Notes: generated from the sequence alone by a model not told the origin. Shown: positions 38,729 to 48,097, counted from the first letter of the stretch. The stretch is DNA of 64,000 nucleotides from Methanosarcina sp. ERenArc_MAG2 (GCA_023955635.1 JAMXHR010000014.1:62001-126000); one strand, 5' to 3'. Numbers and translations are program-made.

Positions 38729-39432
38729 GCGGAAATCCCCCTGAGCTTGCGGACAACAGAATCTTCGAGTACTTTCATTTCAACAAGGATATCACTCTTT
38801 ACATCAACCACATACTTGAAGAGCAGAGCACTGACAGCGCCTTCTATGATTGCCAGGGGCAACTGAGTAAATGCGAAGACTGCAGCAAATTTGCCGAATG
38901 AACTGAGGAAAGCTCCAAAGGTAAGTACTCCTCCTGCAGGATATGCCAGGGCAAGCTGCGTAGAAGTCACCATGTAAGTAGCCCAGTCTCCAAAAGCTGC
39001 AGCCAGAAAGACAATAAAATAAAAATTGAGTTTGGTTTTCATTCCGGCCTTATAAATAAGGTATGATACAACAGGGCCCGCGATGCCCATGGATAAAACA
39101 TTTGCTCCGAGGGTGGTCAGGCCACCATGTGCCAGGAAGAGAGCTTGGTAGATAAGTACTATTGTCGAGAGAACTGCAGTGATTGCAGGGCCAAACATAA
39201 TTGCACCTATACCGGTTCCTGTGGGGTGAGAACAGCTTCCGGTAACTGAAGGTATTTTGAGTGAGGAAAGTACGAAAATAAATGCACCTGCGACAGCAAG
39301 TAGAGGTAAAATTTCACGTTTTTCTTTCACTAACTTGTTCAGTTTGTAAACACCAAATGCAATAACTGGTATTGATATTGCAAACCACACTATACACCAA
39401 ATAGCAGGTAAAAACCCTTCCATTATATGCAT
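38725..39432 (-). CDS. cbiM: Cobalt transporter substrate-binding subunit CbiM
   Basis: 235 residues from the ATG at 39432 (GGTGA four to five bases upstream), giving the canonical MHIMEGFLP N-terminus whose Met1-His2 amino end binds the metal. Several membrane helices and SCSHPTGTGIGAIMFGP (the conserved His-containing metal site) and LALAYPAGGVLTFGAFLSSF follow. First gene of cbiMNQO. The presence of CbiN and CbiM type favours cobalt over nickel. The operon supplies cobalt to corrinoid cofactors of methanogenesis. Confidence 0.93.
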   Translation of the reverse strand: MHIMEGFLPAIWCIVWFAISIPVIAFGVYKLNKLVKEKREILPLLAVAGAFIFVLSSLKIPSVTGSCSHPTGTGIGAIMFGPAITAVLSTIVLIYQALFLAHGGLTTLGANVLSMGIAGPVVSYLIYKAGMKTKLNFYFIVFLAAAFGDWATYMVTSTQLALAYPAGGVLTFGAFLSSFGKFAAVFAFTQLPLAIIEGAVSALLFKYVVDVKSDILVEMKVLEDSVVRKLRGISA

Positions 39433-39746
39433 TGAATCACCATCGGATATCAAGTAAATATTAACGAGTTACTCAAGTAAATATTAATGAGCTTAAGACA
39501 AGTTAAATTGCGTTATTCCGTACATAAAGGTTACGGTGAAATGAAAGCAGGCGCCTGATGGCTTATTAAATATAGTCAAAGATAATTATATGTGTAAAGT
39601 GTAAAAAAATATAGGACAAAACAAGCTAACTTGAATCAATATTATGCAGAGATCCGAAAAATATCTCTGCTTCCTTTGATTATGCAATATAGTTTTATCC
39701 AGTACAGGTAATGGTACATCCGGTTCGATTACATCTGCTTCAACTA

Positions 39747-39881
39747 AGAGCCTATCCGAAAAGTATTGCGACCTATTGTAACTTTTACAATTTGCAATAT
39801 GCACAACTTCAACCGATACTCGATATTATCACCTATTGTAATTTCTATAACATGCCATTATTGACTTTTCGGATAGACTCC
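39747..39881. mobile_element. MITE family 1, copy C
   Basis: 135 bases from AGAGCCTATCCGAAAAGT to ACTTTTCGGATAGACTCC, the right end slightly changed. The interior carries two CCTATTGTAA units and diverges from copies A and B. It ends 14 bases before the stop of the next minus-strand gene. Confidence 0.83.
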
Positions 39882-39894
39882 TAATTCGTTCAAT

Positions 39895-40570
39895 TTATAC
39901 AATTTTTCGGCCAAACATTACTGCAAAATTATAGAACTTATATATGCAACTAACATCGCAAAAGCCTATTTCTTTAAGCCAATCTATTTGCTGATCTAAT
40001 TTTGACTCCTTGTCATGCTTAATTCTTTCGTAACCAGCCAATATTTCTTCTTCTGGCAAGCCACTACCTTCGATATATTTTTTCCAGGTTGTCTTATTTA
40101 GATTTTCTATAAAAGGAGTTTCTCCATATACCAGATCAGCATTAATAAAAATCCCACTTTGTTTAAGCAGAGAGTAACTTTTTTATAAAAATCCTTTTTT
40201 CGTTGTCTTCCAAATGATGGATAGATAGTGCTGACGCTACCAGATCATATTTTTCCACGAAACCATACTTTGAATAGTCTCCGATAATGTATTTTACGTT
40301 TGAACTACTTCTGAATCGATCTTTTGCTATTTCCAGCATCTTCTCCGAGAGATCAATAAGGGTAAAAGATGCTTTTGGATACTTCTCCATCAGAAATCCT
40401 GATAAAAGTCCTGTTCCGGCACCTACGTCTAATATTCTTGGAGTTTCTGTATTCACTAAGGCCACAGATACTGATACTCCCTAAAAATCATCGAAGCAAG
40501 GTATAAACTTTTTTCTCTGTTCGTCATACTTTTCAGAAATCTCGTCAAACGTTCTTCGAATTTCGCTCAT
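39895..40570 (-). pseudogene. SAM-dependent methyltransferase with in-frame TAG and a frameshift
   Basis: The ATG at 40570 has a very good ribosome site (GGAGGGAGT). Codon 30 is TAG (40481-40483) in FDDF-TAG-GVSVSVALV, where relatives usually have Tyr. SAM motif I ILDVGAGTGLLSGFL, DLSEKMLEIAKDRF, and YDLVASALSIHHLED follow. At the T6 run 40179-40184 the frame breaks; adding two bases gives KKSYSLLKQSGIFINADL, GETPFIENLNKTTWKKYIEG and a FNFAVMFGRKIV end, 225 residues. In Methanosarcina TAG can be read as pyrrolysine. The two lesions together make a decayed gene about as likely as readthrough plus a base-call error. Confidence 0.75.
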
Positions 40571-41573
40571 ACTCCCTCCAGGTTTTTGTGCCCAGGACAG
40601 GTGCTTCTTTTCATTTATACTGAATATAATTCATCATATACGACTTTATTTACATAAACATGAGTTCTCTTAATTCAACTTTTCTTTTCCTTTCCTGAAT
40701 TCACAGATCTTACCACGTGGCTTCCAGCCTTATCCCCTTTCTACTTCAAATCTATCCCCATGAATTGCTACGTAGTCTGGGGGAGCAACTATCAAAAATT
40801 TCAGAGGATTAATTCGTTAACCGATGACAAAAGAAATCCACTTCAACTAAAGCTGTTTTAGCTAAATCCGCTTCAAATTAAGTTCTAATTGTTTGAACAC
40901 ATTTTGTTCGATGTGGTTTGCGTTGGTGGAGCTTACCCGGGATTCCGGAATAAGAAGTTTTAAATTTGGATTTGAAAACGGCTCGAGATAAATAAGCGCC
41001 GTATTTTTTCTTTTTCGGGTTAAAGGTATCACTTTTTTAGAAATTCGGTTTATTTCTGGCTTTTTCTATAATTTGAGCCTAATTACGATCATATTTCTCT
41101 AAATACGATATGTTCCAACCATTTTACCTGAATAGCTAATAATTACGAGCCAAAAACCGTATTTTATGTATTTTATTCCCTAATGCTGTGAATATTGAAA
41201 ATAGAATACAGAATCGGCTGCCCATTAATTTTAAAAAGTTAGGTGTTTGAATTAAGAGTAGAAATCGAGAGCATTCAATCTCACTTTTAAGATTTGAAGA
41301 CTGTTTCGATATAAGTTCCTAAAAATAGATATTTTTTAAAAATGGACTGCTGAATCCAGCACTGGATTATTTTCCTTTCAGAGTGTCTGGAGTTCATGAT
41401 ACATGACATACTGTCTGGAGATAGGATACGTAAGACACAAAACAGGTTATTGGTTTTATGTATAGTACTTTTACTACCAGCACAGAACGTATTGACTGAT
41501 GAAATAAGGCAAATAACTTCTGTTTTTCTTACATAAATTTCCAGGATTCGCGGTACATTAGCTGAGGGATAAC
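40571..41573. other. Intergenic region of 1 kb without a gene
   Basis: AT-rich. CCACTTCAACTAAAG and CCGCTTCAAATTAAG-like short repeats occur near 40842-40885, and ATTACGA(T/G) is repeated near 41083-41142. No supported gene or RNA. A minus-strand frame at 41287-41610 overlaps the next gene's start and is judged spurious. Confidence 0.45.
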
Positions 41574-42230
41574 ATGCATAAAACGACTTACTTTTTGTTC
41601 TTGAGTGCATTGTTTTTCCTGGTGTTTACACCAGGTGCACTGGCAGAAGAAAACAAGATAAACATAACTTATATTGCATTTTCGCCAAGTGATGCCCTGG
41701 AGTTAGCCAGCCAGAAAAATCCATGCAGTGAATTCATAGAGTACACCTATATCCCTGCATATAATTCTACTACATATGAGGCAAGCGACGAGCTGCTTGC
41801 AGCAGGGAAGAGCGGATTCCTTGAGACACAGGATGTAATCTTCTGCCAAATGCTTGGCAAATCTGTATATGTTTCAATGAATGAAAGCTTCAAAGCGGCT
41901 TTTGACAGTGGAACCTCATTTTTGGCAATTCAATCCTCAGATACACCTTCTTATTTTGCTTATGATTCTAACGGTTCTGTCGATGACCCCATCTGCAATT
42001 ACTACAACAACATGAGCACTGAAGGAGATGGACTCAATAATGCAGAAGATCTATTAATATATCTTGCAACAGAAGGTCGTGTCCTTGGGTTATTGACTTC
42101 TTTTAATATATGTGAGAATTCGATTATTCTTCAGGGGTTTGAAATCACTTCCAAAATGGATTTCTCACAGTTTTGTTGCTTGAATAAAGATTGTCCTGAT
42201 TATGGAATGGAAAATCAAGAGAAAAAGTGA
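41574..42230 (+). CDS. Exported truncated CobN-like protein
   Basis: 218 residues with a clear signal peptide (YFLFLSALFFLVFTPGALAE). The mature part (NITYIAFSPSDALELASQ, LLAAGKSGFLETQDVIFCQML, DLLIYLATEG) follows the pattern of the N-terminal part of the large CobN-like surface protein at 50339: an alpha/beta domain, DVIFxxML, a spaced loop and a LLxYLA helix. The rest of CobN (chelatase body and membrane anchor) is absent and the gene ends DYGMENQEKK. It may be a functional secreted fragment or a truncated paralogue. Homology to CobN is inferred from pattern. Confidence 0.55.
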   Translation: MHKTTYFLFLSALFFLVFTPGALAEENKINITYIAFSPSDALELASQKNPCSEFIEYTYIPAYNSTTYEASDELLAAGKSGFLETQDVIFCQMLGKSVYVSMNESFKAAFDSGTSFLAIQSSDTPSYFAYDSNGSVDDPICNYYNNMSTEGDGLNNAEDLLIYLATEGRVLGLLTSFNICENSIILQGFEITSKMDFSQFCCLNKDCPDYGMENQEKK

Positions 42231-42242
42231 GATATAATCTTT

Positions 42243-42356
42243 AGGACTTACGCACTTGAAGTACCAAATCAAGTACAAGCAGCAGCATCGGAATTAGTGG
42301 GATTTAGACAGTTAAGTATTTAGTGTTGCTGTTTTTCTGTTCAACTGCGTAAGTCC
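42243..42356. mobile_element. MITE family 3 (IS4-type ends), copy 1
   Basis: 114 bases from AGGACTTACGCACTTGAAGT to AACTGCGTAAGTCC. The ends equal those of the complete IS at 44487-45621, so its transposase is the likely mover. Lies 12 bases after the stop of the truncated CobN-like gene. Confidence 0.88.
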
Positions 42357-42437
42357 GAATTATATTAGAAAATAGTCTGAATACTAATTTAACCTTTAGA
42401 TATATGTTAACACATGTTTTTATTACATTTGATAAGA

Positions 42438-42677
42438 GGTTCCGTTGCAAATGCACCCATCTCATTATCGGTACTGTGATCAACTTGAATTCCTCTTTCT
42501 ATCATCATTTCCTTTAAATTTCGATAGCTAAGTGGGTATTTTAAGTACCCTCTTACATTCAATAAGATAATTTCACCTACAAAGTGTTTCCATTTAAAGG
42601 AATTAGATAGCATATTACTATCTTTGGTTTTCTTTTTATTCTATTGTATCATTAGACAGGATTTTTTGCAACGGAAC
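42438..42677 (-). mobile_element. Internally deleted IS6-family element
   Basis: 240 bases bounded by GGTTCCGTTGCAAA and TTTTTTGCAACGGAAC. Inside, on the minus strand from 42613, is the N-terminus of an IS6-type transposase: FKWKHFVGEIILLNVRGYLK, then YPLSYRNLKEMMIERGIQVD. The frame ends soon after, the catalytic core being deleted. It explains the ends of the family 2 MITEs. Confidence 0.85.
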
Positions 42678-43108
42678 AAGATAAAATATGTTCGACATAA
42701 GTCAATTTGAACATAGACTGTTGTTACGTTAAGTAAAATGGTGGAATTTAAGTAGATTTTTATGTGAAATAAGTCTGAATTAGAAAAATTACACTACTTT
42801 AACGACTGTTTCTGAGACTCGATAAGATAATCGTGGCTTTGTATTAATATAGAATTCGTAGTTATATTTCTATAGTTATTATATATATCGGATACTAATA
42901 CTCTGGCAGTGAGATTCGAAACACATTCAAGCGTATGTGAAACGTTGTCTTCGAATTATCTATCTGATTTAGCAATAGTCATTCATCTTCAAGAAATAAC
43001 GGTGAATGACTATTGCTAAACTTATATTTCATAGGTGCATACCGATTGGATGTGGACGAAAAACAAGACCTTTATTGTATCATGGATCAAAATAGGAGTG
43101 ATAAATAA
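42678..43108. other. Intergenic region before the GY-repeat gene
   Basis: 430 AT-rich bases. TAGCAATAGTCATTCA and TGAATGACTATTGCTA (near 42971 and 43002) form a perfect 16-base inverted repeat around a short spacer, about 100 bases before the next start: a probable hairpin or operator. No gene seen. Confidence 0.5.
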
Positions 43109-43474
43109 ATGGGGAAACAAATATTTGGCAGGATGAATAAGATACTAAGTCTTTTACTGTTAGTCCTTTTCGTAGTATCAGTAACAGCTATATCAGCAAG
43201 CGCAAGCACCCAAGATTACAAGGATGGCTGCAAAGCTGGTTACAAAGCTGGTTACACTGCAGGCGAAGAAAAAGGTTATGCCGATGGCTATGCAGATGGA
43301 TCCGAAACAGCGAGAGAGATTGCTGACCGTAAAGGCTATTCTGGCTATGAAGAGAAGTCCTTTAACAGCGAAGACTATAGAAGAGGTTACAAAGCCTGTT
43401 ATCCTAAGGGTAAAGAACAAGGTTACAAGAAAGGCTATGATGAGGGTTTTAAAGACGGAGCTGATAGTGTTTAA
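43109..43474 (+). CDS. Exported GY-repeat protein
   Basis: 121 residues; ATG with AGGAGTGA 7 bases upstream. Signal peptide MNKILSLLLLVLFVVSVTAI-SASAS (from residue 9), then an almost wholly repetitive mature part: KAGYKAGYTAGEEKGYADGY and YRRGYKACYPKGKEQGYKKG, period about 4 or 8 residues with G-Y/F pairs. Similar G-Y helical repeats occur in Yae1-like and bacterial exported proteins. Two Cys residues. Role unknown; possibly surface-associated. Confidence 0.7.
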   Translation: MGKQIFGRMNKILSLLLLVLFVVSVTAISASASTQDYKDGCKAGYKAGYTAGEEKGYADGYADGSETAREIADRKGYSGYEEKSFNSEDYRRGYKACYPKGKEQGYKKGYDEGFKDGADSV

Positions 43475-43526
43475 GGATGTTAAGAAGAATTAACTAAGGT
43501 TCACTAAATAATTAATTAAGATATAT

Positions 43527-43642
43527 AGGACTTACGCACTTTAGGTACAAAATCAAGTACAATCGACTTTGAAGTTAAGTCCTGCTTTAGACAATTTGAG
43601 GTTTGAAGCTTATTGATTTCTCAGTTCAACCGCGTAAGTCCT
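43527..43642. mobile_element. MITE family 3 (IS4-type ends), copy 2
   Basis: 116 bases from AGGACTTACGCACTTTAGG to CAACCGCGTAAGTCCT. Just beyond it, 43643-43675 is the inverted counterpart of the 3' end of the truncated CobN-like gene at 42211-42242, followed (minus strand) by a SLICGSITDKEKK-stop remnant. Confidence 0.88.
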
Positions 43643-43787
43643 AAAGATTATATCTCACTTTTTCTCTTTATCAGTTATACTACCACAGATCAGTGAAAAA
43701 AGCGCTCCTCTTTTACTGAGTGCTCCAGGAATCCTGGGTAAACCACCATTTATGCCTCTGTCTGACTCCCCGTATAATAGTCAGTTT

Positions 43788-44042
43788 CTAGTGCTTCGAT
43801 TCCAAAATAAATACATAATAAGCAAATAATTACAGCTTATGACGCAAATATTATTTTAAGTCACATGGAATTTTGTAACAAGGAAAACGAGCTGGTTACA
43901 GAGTGATTCGATCTGGATATAACCACGGAAAACACAGAAAGCACGGAAGAACCACGCTTTTACTACTTATTTCCGTATCTTCTGTGCTTTCTGCGGTTTT
44001 CAAAAAATTCATTTATGACATACTTTGGAATCGATGCACTAG
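43788..44042. mobile_element. MITE family 5, copy 1
   Basis: 255 bases from CTAGTGCTTCGATTCCAAA to TTTGGAATCGATGCACTAG. An inner imperfect palindrome of ACCACGGAAAACACAGAAAGC type spans about 43921-43998. A shorter relative lies at 49551-49655. Confidence 0.7.
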
Positions 44043-44178
44043 ACATACTTTTACTTCTGTTTAAATACTTGTTTTAATTCTGTCCTATTTTTATGCAGAG
44101 AAATACGTAAAGGCACGGTGGAAATTTTGGTAATGCTTAGGACGCCAAAAAAGATAACTATTGTTTACAGGTATTTTT

Positions 44179-44486
44179 TTAATTACTATTCTCTATATCT
44201 TGAATTATTGCTTTCACGTCAATATTATCCACATTTGAAAAGTTAATCCGCATAATCCCAGGGTAATACAAATCCATATTGTTACTATTTAACCATATCA
44301 AACGTTCAATGACCTCATCTGTTAAGAGGTCTATATTTTTTCCTAGAGCAATTGATGTTTTATATCTTACTTCCCCGTCATCCAAGTCAAACTCAAAGTT
44401 CCCAATTGGCATATCATAGTTTACATAAGTACAGAACTCAGCAATAGACGCTCGTTTATTCTCATAGATAGTTGATCCTAAATAAT
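44179..44486 (-). pseudogene. YbjN-domain protein truncated by an insertion sequence
   Basis: The frame encodes YENKRASIAEFCTYVNYDMP, IGNFEFDLDDGEVRYKTSIA, then LTDEVIERLIWLNSNNMDLY and PGIMRINFSN. This is the C-terminal two thirds of a YbjN-like domain (NYDxxxGxFExDxxDGEVRYR pattern). The N-terminal third is missing; the frame now opens inside the IS terminal repeat at 44487. YbjN proteins are putative sensory or chaperone-like modules. Likely nonfunctional. Confidence 0.7.
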
Positions 44487-45621
44487 AGGACTTACGCATT
44501 TGAAATGCCGAAAAAGTAATATCATTTAAAATATACTAATATCTTCATAGTTCCCCAAAACGTACGGAGTTATGGATATAAACCCACCCAAGTGTATTGA
44601 CATTGATTTCATTAATTTTCTCATTGCGTCATCTAACGTTTTCAGCTGTACTGAAGCTGCTAGATGTTATCCAATCGTAGCTAATGCTCCTTCTCACGAT
44701 GCTTTCACTCGTTGCCTTCAAAGGCAACCTCCAGACACAGAAGCATTATGGGAAGAAGTAAAAAGTCATGTTAAGCCTGAAGAAGGCTTTCTAATTATTG
44801 ACGATTCAACATTAGATAAACCATACGCAAAAGAAAGGCTTTTGTTCGTCGTATGTGGAGTGGAAAACATCATCGTGCTGTAAAGGGGATAGGTTTGGTC
44901 ACCTTAGTTTGGACAGACGGTACAACTGTTATACCTATCGATTTTAGAATTTATAACATTGATGAAGACGACAAAACAAAGAATGACCATTTCCGCGATA
45001 TGCTTGACAAAGCCGAAGAACGTGGTTTTAATCCCGAATTTGTTTTGTTTGATACATGGTACGCAAGTGTGAAAAACCTTAAAGCAATAAAGAAGAAAGA
45101 ATGGCATTTCCTTACAAGGTTAAAGAAAAATCGTTTGGTAAATCCTGATAAGAAGGGAAATGTGCCACTTGAAACAGTAGATATTCCTCCAAAAGGACTT
45201 GTGGTTCATCTCAAAGCATATGGATTTGTAAAGGTGTTTCGGATTGTTTCAAAAGATGGAGACACGCAACACTGGGTTACAGATGTACAGGATATGGATG
45301 AATCAAAACGTGAAGAGTTGGCAAAGAAGTCATGGAAAATTGAGGAATACCACAGAGGAATAAAGCAGTTCTGTGGTGTCGAAAAATGTCAGGCAAGAAA
45401 GGAAGAGTCACAAAGAGCACATATAATGTTCTCATTAAGAGCTTTCCTTAGACTGGAGTTACAAAGAATCAAAACGGGGATATCCTGGTTCGAAAGTACG
45501 ATGAAAATTCGGAGAGGGGCAGTGAAAGCATATTTAAATAACCCAATATACACATTAAATTAATTCGTATGGATGGGAAGTTGTTAAAAACGATATGTCA
45601 AGAGCCAACTGCGTAACTCCT
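44487..45621 (+). mobile_element. IS4-superfamily insertion sequence
   Basis: 1,135 bases with ends AGGACTTACGCA and TGCGTAACTCCT (one mismatch). It has cut the YbjN-like gene on the left; on the right lies an unrelated transposase remnant. Its ends match the family 3 MITEs at 42243 and 43527 and decayed ends at 24237 and 35326. No clear target duplication. Confidence 0.85.
44572..45563 (+). CDS. IS4/IS701-type transposase, frameshifted as sequenced
   Basis: About 330 residues when one A is restored near 44831-44838. The DDE core: FLIIDDSTLDKPYAK (first D), PEFVLFDTWYASVKNLKAI (second D), and SWKIEEYHRGIKQFCGVEKCQ (read as IEEYHRGIKQFCGVEKCQ; E of the Y-R-x-x-K-like signature). N-terminal helical domain FLIASSNVFSCTEAARCYP. 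The conserved HHRAVKGIGLVTLVWTDG follows the break. Family assignment between IS4 and IS701 is uncertain. If the frameshift is an error the copy may be active and could mobilise family 3 MITEs. Confidence 0.85.
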
Positions 45622-45624
45622 AAT

Positions 45625-45860
45625 CTTTAAAGAAAGATATGGTAAAAATAACCATACACTTTTTAAATGTAAAACCTGCAAGCTTTTCTTTAGTGAAAAA
45701 GAGGCACAGCATTTTTGGACTTGATAATTATCAGGAAGAAGTTCTAAAACCCTTGGCTGTGATTCCTGAAAGAGGAAGTATGCGTGCAGTTTCAAAATGT
45801 TCATTATCGAATTGTAGAAATTGGTCAAGTTTTAAGACAGCCTGTTCGTAAGACCTTATA
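45625..45860 (+). pseudogene. Remnant of an IS1-like transposase N-terminus
   Basis: Read in two frames: ERYGKNNHTLFKCKTCKLFF (zinc-ribbon pattern) and then FGLDNYQEEVLKPLAVIPER, GSMRAVSKCS, the ERGS-x-RAxxR helix-turn-helix usual in IS1-type transposases. Stops and frame changes make it dead. Confidence 0.55.
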
Positions 45861-46132
45861 GTGTAAGATAACGTTTGTTACCCAAATAATCAAATCTATA
45901 TAATAATATTTAACTTCTTTTTTAAATTAGCCAGAGAGCCCTTTAAGATCTGGCTTTTGAGATTAGCTGGGTGCAGACTTTATTGGATTGTTAGGCAAAT
46001 AGCCTCTTAATTATTTTATCCTTGGAGTTTGTTCAAACCTCACACATGTCGAGTAGAACGACTCTCCCAGCTTCCTTTTAGAACTCGTGAGCGAAGACTA
46101 AACCTGGATTCATTTTAGGAAGATGATAACTA

Positions 46133-48034
46133 TTGAAAGGTAAGAGAATACTCGTATTAACTGCCGTTTTTGTACTATTAATCCTGATATCAACCTCCGC
46201 GTCTGCAACTACTCTTTACGTAAAGGAAGGAGGAGGAACAGGAGAATACGGAAACCTGCAGGAGGCCATAAATGCCGCTGCTGACGGAGATGTTATCCTC
46301 GTCAGGGAAGGAAGATACAGTGAAAATGTATTTGTAAATAAATCTCTGGATATAATCGCCAAGGATCCATGCATTAATAATACCGTCATCACTGCTCTGG
46401 ACCCTGAGTACCCTGTGTTCCATGTGACTTCTGATTCCGTAAATATCAGTGGATTTACTTTGAAAGGAGCAAATTTAACATATGGAATTTATCTTGATGG
46501 CGTTTCGGAAAACAAAATCAGTAACAATTCTTTTTCAGGAAATTGGAGAAGTATCGTGCTAAAAGATTCGCACGAGAACTCTCTGGAAAACAACTGCTTA
46601 TCTAACAGTGACAATGGAATCTGGCTTGAAAGTTCAGGGCATAACATAATCAAAGATAACAAAGCCGACTTTAACCGGCATTATGGTTTCTATCTGAATG
46701 CATCCGAAAACAATACTCTTCAAAATAATTGCGCGTTTAAAGGAGCAATTGGCATCTACATGGAAAACTCTTCCTGCTGCCGTGTGCTTGACTCGGAAAC
46801 CTCAAACAATTTTTACGGGATCTACCTTACCGGCTCGAGAGAAAGCCTTCTCGAAAACAACACTGCAAACGCAAATGAGATGTATGGTATCTACCTTGGA
46901 AACTCAAATGGAAGTACCCTGAAAGGAAATATTGCAAACACAAACCATTGGGGAATCAACCTCGATTCAAGCTTCAATACGCTTCAAAATAACACAATGT
47001 CTGGTAACAGCAGGAATTTTGGAGCCTATACTTATCACTACACTGGAGAGATGAATAACACCATTGACACCAGCAACACCGTGGATGGAAAATCAATATA
47101 TTATCTTGTTGAGGTTTCAAATAAAACTCTTGATTCCGATTCAAATGCAGGAGTTGTCTATTGCATTAACTGCGAAAACATAACTCTCAAAGACCTGGTC
47201 CTTCAGAACAACAGTTTCGGCGTTTACCTGTACAATACTCAAAACTCGCTGCTTGAAGAAAACAACATCTCAAACTGCGAACACGGGGTTTACCTTGGGA
47301 ACTGTTCTCTTACAACTCTTAGAAACAATGACGTCAATTTGAGTGAAGGGGACGCCTTCATCTTAAGCAACTGCAGGAACTGCCTTGCAGAAAAAAATAA
47401 TGCTTCGAACAATATGGCTGGTATATGGCTCTGTGATGCCAGCAGGGACAATCTCCTTAAAGAAAACACGGTTACCTTGAACAGCTGGTGCTGTATAGAC
47501 CTTGGGGATGCAAGCTGCAAAAATACTCTTGAAAGAAATACTCTTTCTGGGGCCTATGAAGGAATTTACCTGTACGGGGCCAGTGAAGAAAACACTTTAA
47601 ATAATAACACTATCACAGCCAGCTCCTATGGGTTATTTACGGAAGGATGTGGCAATAATACAATTTCAGGAAACTGTATTTCAGGAAATGATGTCGGCAT
47701 CTCTCTTAACCTGAACTGGACCGATGGGACAAATTCGGATTACAACACCATCTACAATAACTATCTGAATAACAGCAAAAACTCCGAAGACTTCGGAATA
47801 AATACCTGGAACATTTCGAAAACCGAAGGTGGGAATATAGTAGGAGGACCTTACCTGGGCGGGAATTTCTGGGCTTCTCCCGAAGGAGATGGTTTTTCAG
47901 AGTCTGCTTCGGATGAGAATGGAGACATGATTGCGGACCTGCCGTACAACGTAACGGAAACGAACTATGACTATCTTCCCCTTGTATTCGAGAAGCCTGT
48001 AGAAAAAACCGAAAATGAATATGGGAAAAAGTGA
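46133..48034 (+). CDS. Exported NosD-type beta-helix protein
   Basis: 633 residues from a TTG start with AGGAAG about 10 bases upstream; no in-frame ATG fits. Signal peptide LVLTAVFVLLILISTSASAT. Then the NosD/CASH beginning GEYGNLQEAINAAADGDVIL and a long run of right-handed parallel beta-helix (PbH1) repeats of about 22-24 residues, e.g. NLENNTANANEMYGIYLGNS-like steps with N-N-S/T and GIYL. Many surface proteins of Methanosarcina have this fold and bind polysaccharide or form S-layer-associated structures. There is no visible C-terminal anchor. The next gene, the corrinoid-domain protein, starts 63 bases later and may be cotranscribed. Confidence 0.85.
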   Translation: MKGKRILVLTAVFVLLILISTSASATTLYVKEGGGTGEYGNLQEAINAAADGDVILVREGRYSENVFVNKSLDIIAKDPCINNTVITALDPEYPVFHVTSDSVNISGFTLKGANLTYGIYLDGVSENKISNNSFSGNWRSIVLKDSHENSLENNCLSNSDNGIWLESSGHNIIKDNKADFNRHYGFYLNASENNTLQNNCAFKGAIGIYMENSSCCRVLDSETSNNFYGIYLTGSRESLLENNTANANEMYGIYLGNSNGSTLKGNIANTNHWGINLDSSFNTLQNNTMSGNSRNFGAYTYHYTGEMNNTIDTSNTVDGKSIYYLVEVSNKTLDSDSNAGVVYCINCENITLKDLVLQNNSFGVYLYNTQNSLLEENNISNCEHGVYLGNCSLTTLRNNDVNLSEGDAFILSNCRNCLAEKNNASNNMAGIWLCDASRDNLLKENTVTLNSWCCIDLGDASCKNTLERNTLSGAYEGIYLYGASEENTLNNNTITASSYGLFTEGCGNNTISGNCISGNDVGISLNLNWTDGTNSDYNTIYNNYLNNSKNSEDFGINTWNISKTEGGNIVGGPYLGGNFWASPEGDGFSESASDENGDMIADLPYNVTETNYDYLPLVFEKPVEKTENEYGKK

Positions 48035-48097
48035 GAGGAGAGCAGGTAAGTCTTGAGAAAGAAAGGAGAAAATCTGGAGAAAGGAGGAGAGAAAAAT

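Noticed and set aside
39433..39746. Cobalamin riboswitch upstream of cbiM
   Set aside because: No B12-box-like sequence or suitable structure was seen, and cobalamin riboswitches are not known to be usual in archaea.
41287..41610. Minus-strand frame overlapping the truncated CobN-like gene start
   Set aside because: Composition is unlike a real protein, and it overlaps a gene with a convincing signal peptide.
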